A stretch of DNA of 64,000 nucleotides. Origin: Selaginella moellendorffii (lineage: Eukaryota > Streptophyta > Lycopodiopsida > Selaginellales > Selaginellaceae). The position numbers were made by a program, and so were the translations under genes. This document shows, one piece after another, positions 57,869 to 64,000 of this stretch. Under the pieces are notes generated by a model, which saw nothing but the letters and a program-made list of their open reading frames with translations, was not told the DNA's origin and searched no databases. Where the stretch lies: positions 1,118,611 through 1,182,610 of the forward strand of contig NW_003314310.1 of NCBI RefSeq assembly GCF_000143415.4, written 5' to 3'. Each line of letters begins with the position of its first letter. Position 1 is the stretch's first letter.

Positions 57869-60121
57869 TCAGGTGCGAGGCCAAGGTCCTCCAGCCATGA
57901 CGTCTTCCACGTCCGAAATCTCGCGCGGACAGTTTGTCAAGTTTTCGCAGCCATCGGAAGTCACAATCTGCAAGCCAAACATATTTCAGTGTTTGGAGAG
58001 AAAAGTCGTAAATCCAATGGTACCACATCGTCTTCGAGTCGCACTCCACCAAAGCCTCTAAACTTGTCGATGGCTTCTCTGTTTAGGAACCTGGAGAGAA
58101 CCGGGTCTTCCAGAGCTGGGTCCAGCACCGCGTCTATAAAGTAGCAGCCTGGCTCCACGGTGATCAGCTTCATACCACAAAAGCAGTCGTGTTCAGATTT
58201 GAGAAACGAACTATATAGTCTCTCACCATGCCAGCTTCCAAAGTTCGAACTGTTCGTAAGGACACAAGACCTCGTTCATTGATCCTTGACATGCCCTGGC
58301 AAACAAAAAAGAGCACGAAGATTAGATTCTTTGTCTTCGTTTTCACAGACACTAGATACCTGCGGGTAGCCACCTGGATCATGAGTATCCAATCCAAGAA
58401 AATGACCGAGACCGTGCGGCATAAACACCGCTCCCAGCCTGTTTTCCATCATATCTTCTACATTGCTGCATAGAGCGATTCGAGCATCTACATGAGAAAC
58501 GAAAAAGAAGAACACCTTCATACCCTTTTAGACAGCCTGCAGTTTTCAGTGCTTCCAAGATCTTCGTCTCAGCAAGCCTACAAAGAAGCACATCTCCAGT
58601 TACAAAAAGAAACTCATGAGCCATAACACATGGAGAGTTTTTACTTGTGCATCGCTACCCAACTGATTCCAGGCTTCATTTTGGAGATAACAGCCTTCTG
58701 AGCCTCCAGGACTCCCTGCGAGATTACAATTTTAGTCACAATAAATGGATTTAAGCAATATCGTACTGTATAGATCAATCGTTGTTTTTCTGTAAACTTC
58801 CCGTTCACAGGAAATGAGCATGTTATATCCGAACCGTAAAAATGGTATTCAGCACCCATGTCTAGAAGCGCCATAGCTCCATCACTTGCAATCTACAAAA
58901 ATAACCATTCCAAAAGCAACCATGTGGTTTCCACAACAAAGTTACAAACCTGGTCATTAGGGGCTGCTGCATGTCCATAATGTAAAACAGCACTGTATAA
59001 AAAAACAAGAAAAGTATTGAGAGAGAATGAAAGAACTTCTTGCCTGTTCTCGCCAGTGGCACATATGCATGTATAGGAGCACTCTCGACAGCCGCCTTCC
59101 ATGTAACAGTAATGCTGAAAGGTACTCTCAAGCTGGTACTCCTTTAAACCGGGCTGAGCCGAGCGCATTACCTTCAGTAAAACGAGACGGAAAAGGAGTT
59201 CTTGGTCTTTACCAGGAAAGAAGAAAACAAACCTTGACATGAGCCGCAGAGCTAACTTCATTGACATATCGCAAGAGCTCGAGTTCTAGTTCCGACTTGA
59301 TAACACGGCATTCGCTTAAAACAGGATGTAAAACTTTGGTGTCCTGCTCGAATCCTTCTATTCCCTGGACGACAGAGCTCAATAAGAAGCCTTGGTACTT
59401 GACTTACTTGGAACGTCGCAGGCTTGCAGTATCTATTGCTATCCGTGTTAAGACCATGCAGCAAGTAGAGCGAAGCGTCAAATTTTCGAAGGACAGAAAC
59501 CATCTCATCGACGTAGTAAGCAGCATCCACCCCGTATTTCTCCTGTGATAAACCTTGCTTTAAGAAAAGAAAAAGAAAAAGAGAAAGGAAGCACAATGTT
59601 TCTTAAAGGACGATCACCTTGAAGAAAGATGGAGGGTGAATTTCTCCAAGCCAGACAGCATAATCTGGATCCAACCGAGGAACAAATAAAATCGACTGGC
59701 CGGTGGCAATGTCCTGGAGCAAACAAATCAGTACGAAACGAAGAGAATTAAATGAGCATGAACATACAATGGCAGCATAAAATCCCGGTTCTCTGACTCC
59801 AAACAAGTACGCAAAAAAACTCTCTTGCCTGTAAATTCTCACATGCTATCTCAATCTTTGATCGAGCATAGCAAGGTACATGCATACCTGAAGAGCTCGA
59901 GGTGATCAGTGCAATCTCTGTAGCGCTCTTCTCCCCCCTAAATCACGCTTCGATCATCAGAACAATCAAAGAAACGAAAATCTAACCTGGAGAAGAACTA
60001 CACCAGCAAGGCGCTGGCCGATCGATTCGAGCTTCTCCGCCATCGCGTTTTGCAGCTTCTTCCGATTGTGGACGTGCATTTCTCGCAGCATAGAGAAAGA
60101 AGGCGGCCTGTGCCGCGCCAT
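57869..60121 (-). CDS. PEPD: Xaa-Pro dipeptidase (prolidase)
   Basis: A many-exon minus-strand gene from ATG 60121 ([20 protein letters not shown]) to TGA 57869. The N-terminal creatinase-like domain includes [20 protein letters not shown] and [15 protein letters not shown]. The metallopeptidase 'pita-bread' domain has the five metal ligands in order: [20 protein letters not shown] (two Asp), [17 protein letters not shown] (His), ITVEPGCYF (Glu) and [11 protein letters not shown] (Glu). It cleaves dipeptides ending in Pro, using two Mn ions, in the cytosol, recycling proline from protein turnover. It is immediately upstream of, and on the same strand as, the bL19 gene, with 122 bases between. 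Confidence 0.93.
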
Positions 60122-60199
60122 AGCTACAAACAAACCCAAAAGACCTTAAAAGAACTTAAAAAATGTTTTTTAAGTAAAAAGAAAAATAATTAACAGAAG

Positions 60200-60281
60200 C
60201 GTCGCCTGAGAGATTCGAACTCTCGCGGGGAAACCCCATGTACTTAGCAGGCACACGCCTTAACCACTCGGCCAAAGCGAC
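60200..60281 (-). tRNA. tRNA-Ser (GCT)
   Basis: 82 bases on the minus strand. Acceptor stem GTCGCTT/AGGCGAC with discriminator G, anticodon stem TGTGC/GTACA, loop CTGCTAA with anticodon GCT, long variable arm (TGGGGTTTCCCCG) and T arm GAGAGTTCGAATCTCTC. No intron. It lies 78 bases upstream of the prolidase start codon, transcribed in the same direction. Confidence 0.96.
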
Positions 60282-60515
60282 GACCACGTGACAGGAATCT
60301 CTAAGCGCGCCACTAGTCAAATGAGCCAGCCGCCAGATTAGTCGGCGATTTAGGGCTCGACGCGGTTTCCAGGCGGCGGTGGGGCGGAGCGGCGGTGGCG
60401 ACACGGAGGAGCGGTGGCCCAATTGGAGTACGGGTGAGCTCAGATCACTTAGCAGTTCCAGCGGGCAATCCCATCGCCACTGCGTCGACGGCGTCTAGGT
60501 TTTGGAATCGGTGCG

Positions 60516-61631
60516 ATGGCGCTGCATCCATTCGCGGAGGCGAATCCGCAGCAGCCGACGCCCATCGCCGCGTGCTTGCCGCAGCTGATGAAGGAGGATC
60601 TCCAGCACGCGCATCACCACCACCACCACCATCTCCACGAGCTGGAGCGCATGTCCAAGATCCCCATCAACGGCAAGTCCGCGTGGACGGACGCCGCCAC
60701 CGACGTGCTCATCGATGTGTTTGAGGAGAAGTGGAACAGCTTGCGGCGGGGCAATCTCAAGGCCAAGAACTGGGACGAGGTCGGGGCGGAGCTGGGCAAT
60801 CGGTGCGGGGTGCCCAAGACGGGGGACCAGTGCCGCCACAAGATCGAGAAGCTGAGGGGCAAGTTTCGGCAGGAGAAGGTGGTGGCGGTGCTCGGGCAGT
60901 CGAAATGGCCATGGTATGATCGCCTCAACATGATGTTTGGCGGCGGCGGCGGCGCCGCTGCTGGTGGTGGAGGCAACAATGCCAATGACAAAGCCCCGGC
61001 CGACGCGAAGAGCAGCCAGGAACACTCAGCGTTTCATCGACACCAACACAACTCTCACATTGTTGACGAGGATGGTGCTACTGCAACCACGACTGCTCCA
61101 GCAGTGGGATTTGGAGTCGTGGTGAGCAATCACCAGCACCAGCATCATCAGCAGCAGCAGCAACACCAGCATCACGGACTGGAGCTGATCGAAGCCCGGA
61201 GCGTTCATGGCATGGGCGACGACGAGAGGAACGACACCTCCTACACATCGCAGTCTGGGAAGAGCACGGACAGGGACGAGACGGCGTCGCCGAGATCAAA
61301 GTCTGGCGGCGGCGGCAGCCGGAAGCGCGGGCGGGAGAGCTCGTCCTCGGACCTGGGAGCGGCGCTCAAGTACCTGAGCGAGACGCTGATCAAGATCGAG
61401 GAGTGCAAGGTGGAGCTGCAGAGGGACAACGAGAGGGTGCGGATGGAGATGGAGGCGCGGCGGGCGCAGATGCACGAGGTGGAGCTCAAGCGGACGGAGA
61501 TGCTGATCCAGATGGAGCTCAAGCGGACGGAGATGCTGTGCGAGCTGGAGCTGCGGCGGACCAAGATGCAAATGGATTTGTTCGAGAATTTGGCAGGCAG
61601 AGCGAGCTCTCGACCCAAGCGGAGTACGTAG
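60516..61631 (+). CDS. Trihelix transcription factor (SIP1/ASIL type)
   Basis: A single-exon gene of 371 residues. A His run (seven His near residue 33) precedes the trihelix DNA-binding domain: SAWTDAATDVLIDVFEEKW, NWDEVGAELGNRC, TGDQCRHKIEKLRGKFRQEK, WPWYDRLNMMFG. Gly-, His- and Gln-rich linkers follow, then a nuclear-localisation-like GGSRKRGRESSSS. The C-terminal helix is long and charged (MEMEARRAQMHEVELKRTEM and two further ELKRTEM-type repeats), forming the coiled coil usual for this clade. It would act as a GT-element-binding regulator in the nucleus. The gene is intronless and GC-rich. Confidence 0.9.
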   Translation: MALHPFAEANPQQPTPIAACLPQLMKEDLQHAHHHHHHHLHELERMSKIPINGKSAWTDAATDVLIDVFEEKWNSLRRGNLKAKNWDEVGAELGNRCGVPKTGDQCRHKIEKLRGKFRQEKVVAVLGQSKWPWYDRLNMMFGGGGGAAAGGGGNNANDKAPADAKSSQEHSAFHRHQHNSHIVDEDGATATTTAPAVGFGVVVSNHQHQHHQQQQQHQHHGLELIEARSVHGMGDDERNDTSYTSQSGKSTDRDETASPRSKSGGGGSRKRGRESSSSDLGAALKYLSETLIKIEECKVELQRDNERVRMEMEARRAQMHEVELKRTEMLIQMELKRTEMLCELELRRTKMQMDLFENLAGRASSRPKRST

Positions 61632-61957
61632 GAAGGAGTATCTATCTTTTGTCCAAAGATGATGGAAGTGAAACAAATCATGATCTCATGATCTCTCAAT
61701 GACCAAACAATGTCGTATGCAGTGGAACTTTGTTGTTGGCAACTCTAATGACTATATGTTACATTGAATCTCCTTGGCTCGCAAACAAGGAGTGCGACTT
61801 GACAACAAAGAGTATTTACGGTCGTGCGTCCACATTGGAATGAAAGCCGAGTAAAAATCGTGCTGCCAACTTTCTGTGTGTTCACGTTGTTCTGCGTCTT
61901 AAAAGCTAGGCTTCGCTTCACCTAAAAGTTTAGATCGGGGTGAAAGGGGATCTAGCG
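61632..61957. other. Intergenic and promoter of TRAF zinc-finger gene
   Basis: Presumed 3' end of the trihelix mRNA and promoter of the next gene on the same strand. Nothing else recognised. Confidence 0.5.
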
Positions 61958-63080
61958 ATGGCTGGCGAGGAAGAACAAAAGAGTGTAGTGGTGGAGGAGA
62001 AAAAGGAGGAGGAGGAGCTATCGCCGATCATCCTCCAGGAATGCGGCTACTACGACGTGGAGCAGCTCCACAAGGCGACGGGGCTGCTGCTCCTGACGCT
62101 GGCGGCGGCGTGCGTGGAGAAGACGATTGGAGATCCGTTCAATCAGCCGGGCTCGGTGGTGGGCGACTTGAAGAGGGAGCTGATCGAGAGCCTGGAGAGC
62201 CAGAGCCAGCAGTACGCGGGCGCGGCGCTGGGGAGCCTGAGCGATCGCGTCCAGGCCCCAAAACCCATGAAGATCTTGCAGGGGTTCCTGGATGGATTCG
62301 TGCGCTCCAAGGCCAATCTCCTGGCGCGCGTCTCCAGCCGGATCCTCAGCAACGACAAGAAGGAGGACAAGATCGAGGAGTTCGTGGGCGAGCTGGATCG
62401 ATCGGGCGCCTGGATGGTGGGGCGGCGCGAGATGCTGGCCAGATCGCTGCTGCGGCGCATCGACCGGAGCATGGTGGCGCACTGCGAGATGAGGTTTGGG
62501 TCGAGCGAGGAGCTGGCGGCGCACAAGGCGCGCTGCGCGCTCCGCCCCACCACGTGTACCAACGAGGGCTGTACGGACGTCTACTCGGCGGTCCAGGGCG
62601 GCGGGCACGACGCCAGGTGTGCGTTCAAGGTGCTGACGTGCGAACAGGGGTGTGGCCAGAGCGTGGCCAGGGCTGACATGGACAGGCACTGCGTGAGCGT
62701 GTGCCCCATGAAGATGGTGACGTGTCCGTTCCACCACGTTGGCTGCGTGGACCGGCTGCCACAGGGGACGGTGGAGGTACACTGCGCGGGGAATGTGAGC
62801 AGCCATTTGCTCGCGGTGCTTCATGTTCTTCAGAGGCTTGAGGTTGGGATCGCATCGCAGTCACAGAGGATCTCCAATCTAGAGAAGGTACTTATTCCTC
62901 TTTTATCCTTGGAATCTTTTAAGATCTAGATTTCAAACTTTTTTCTTTTAGGCGCTGTCTAAAGCCCAAGTTCCCATGGATGGCGATGCTGCCAAATTGG
63001 AGCTTGAGAAGATTAAGGAAGAATCAAGAACCCTAGAAATCCCAGCAGTAGACGTTTCCAAGCTCACTGCGAACCATTGA
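61958..63080 (+). CDS. TRAF-type zinc-finger protein
   Basis: Two exons (61958-62887, 62952-63080) encode 352 residues. An acidic N-terminus (EEKKEEEELSP) precedes an alpha-helical region. Cys/His fingers follow: HCEMRFGSSEELAAHKARC, CTNEGC, DARCAFKVLTCEQGCGQSVA, DRHCVSVCPMKMVTCPF, which match the spacing of TRAF-type fingers. A helix (LLAVLHVLQRLEVGIASQSQ) and a short tail end the protein. No RING or MATH domain is present, so it is not a classical TRAF. Plants have such finger-only proteins of unknown role. The start is the first ATG; the GTG at 61940 is in frame but not favoured. Confidence 0.82.
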
Positions 63081-63227
63081 TCATTCTTCTTTTAGAATTG
63101 CAAGACGCGGGAATGTCAAACAATTTCTCGAATATTCTACGGGAATAAACGAATCTATCTGAGCTAAAGCCCTAGGTTTTGACAGGGGATCCCCTAGGGC
63201 TTGGGAGGGCGCTATGAGTGACAAGGT

Positions 63228-64000
63228 ATGGCCTCTGATCGATCTTCCGGCGCCAAATGCAGACGCTTAGCTCGGATGTACGCGCAGGATGAGGATGGCG
63301 GTGAGAATGGATCGCAAAATCCAGTGTTCAAAGTGCCCGCCGAACGGAAATCTAGGCAAGCGAAGAGGAATGAGGTGGCCAGGAGGAGCTCGGACGATGG
63401 CTCTCACAGCACTAGAAATTACCGTGTGCCAAATCCTCAAGACACCCCATCCCATCCAGGTTGGTTTTCGTCTTTGTTTCTTCACGGCTTTATAGGCGCT
63501 TTGTACAGGCGGCGTGAATGAGGATGCTGCGGCTGCTATTGCCGAGCGCCCAAACAGGAGGAGATTAGCATCGGTGTGTGGCCTTTTCTTTTGTTCTCTT
63601 TCTTTTACTCAAATGTTTCTCGCGTGTTTCAGGAGATTGGATTCTACAGTACTGGTGGCCCAAAACCACCAAGAGATCGTCCTAGCTCATCAGAGAAAGA
63701 GAGCGGCACAGATAGAAGACAGAAGCGTGAGTCATCTCCTGGGAGATGGAATGACGGTATGTTATCTCTGTGTTCGCTTGCCTCTTCTTCACTTAAGGCA
63801 TATATGTTTCAGGGAAATCATCTTGGGATGACGGCAGATGGGAATGGGATGACACGCCCCGGCGGGAGACAACCCCTCGGCACGAACACACCCCGTACAT
63901 TCCATCCTCTCCTTCAGAGTCTCGCTATGCGTCTCCTTGGTATGGAGATTCATCAGGTTGGTGTTGTCAGCTTGTTTTATTTCCTCAATCGTTCTCATTT
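63228..64000 (+). CDS. Probable PRP16/DEAH7 splicing helicase, N-terminal part (cut by window end)
   Basis: Four exons (63228-63459, 63509-63573, 63633-63756, 63813-63956) join in frame and continue past the edge. The N-terminal region is charged and low-complexity: VFKVPAERKSRQAKRNEVAR, then EIGFYSTGGPKPPRDRPSSS, then KSSWDDGRWEWDDTPRRETT, then SESRYASPWYGDSS. The WDDGRWEWDDTPRR box, followed by a Ser/Pro stretch and SPW, is typical of the N-terminus of plant PRP16-type DEAH helicases, which act in the second step of pre-mRNA splicing. The helicase domain itself lies outside the window, so the name rests on this leader only. The start could be 63228 (MASDRSSG) or the internal Met at 63276. 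Confidence 0.6.

Noticed and set aside
60495-61025. Minus-strand frame opposite the trihelix gene
   Set aside because: Shadow of the GC-rich trihelix coding region; no domain of its own.
62018-62824. 268-residue minus-strand frame opposite the TRAF zinc-finger gene
   Set aside because: Antisense shadow caused by high GC; the plus strand has ordered Cys/His fingers.

Overview
The window looks like nuclear DNA of a land plant with a very compact genome, most likely a Selaginella-type lycophyte. The evidence is a plant gene set (BAHD acyltransferases, cysteine-rich receptor kinase, plastid bL19, QWRF/augmin protein, trihelix factor, plant-type C2-GRAM-VASt protein), many introns of only about 45-65 bases, and intergenic gaps that are often about 40-120 bases. 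The genus is an inference from this style; no species marker was read directly.

Layout. 1-4.1 kb is a graveyard of decayed copies: a histidine-rich secreted-peptide gene (three broken copies), a GMC oxidoreductase fragment, a PPR fragment, one tRNA-Leu and a stub of a SNF2 helicase. In the same order these match sequences at 12.9-16.1 kb, so the left block is a degenerate segmental duplicate of the right one. 4.7-8.4 kb holds an unresolved small gene and a cysteine-rich receptor-like kinase with a frameshift and a stop. 8.4-11.5 kb has no recognised gene. 11.5-16 kb carries an intact GMC oxidoreductase (-), a PPR relic, a second identical tRNA-Leu (-) and the one intact copy of the secreted-peptide gene.

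15.1-30.1 kb is dense housekeeping sequence: a ZRANB3/SMARCAL1-like SNF2-HNH protein, an RPH1-like chloroplast membrane protein only 43 bases downstream, a coiled-coil protein, a BAGP1-like C2-GRAM-VASt protein, alpha-tubulin, and UDP-glucose 4-epimerase (-). 31.7-34.9 kb has a CCR4-type deadenylase and a small, probably mitochondrial, protein. 34.9-39.3 kb is a BAHD acyltransferase cluster (-): one intact gene, one frameshifted, one badly decayed, plus an inverted fragment.

39.7-45.9 kb is a heavily mutated Ty3/gypsy retrotransposon. Its reverse transcriptase is split by a 1,429-base TG...CA element with a 5-base target-site duplication, best read as a solo LTR of another family. That element contains a C19 tract and a 12-base minisatellite that keeps all six reading frames open.

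46.1-64 kb is again dense: cytosolic HSP90 with an unusually short charged linker, an unidentified multipass membrane protein (-), a QWRF/AUG8-like microtubule protein (-), a GDSL lipase, a PYROXD2-like flavoprotein, plastid ribosomal protein bL19 (-), a prolidase (-), tRNA-Ser(GCT) (-), a trihelix transcription factor, a TRAF-type zinc-finger protein and the 5' end of a probable PRP16/DEAH7 splicing helicase running off the window. These genes do not form one pathway. Exon boundaries were read by eye from GT/AG sites and reading-frame continuity.
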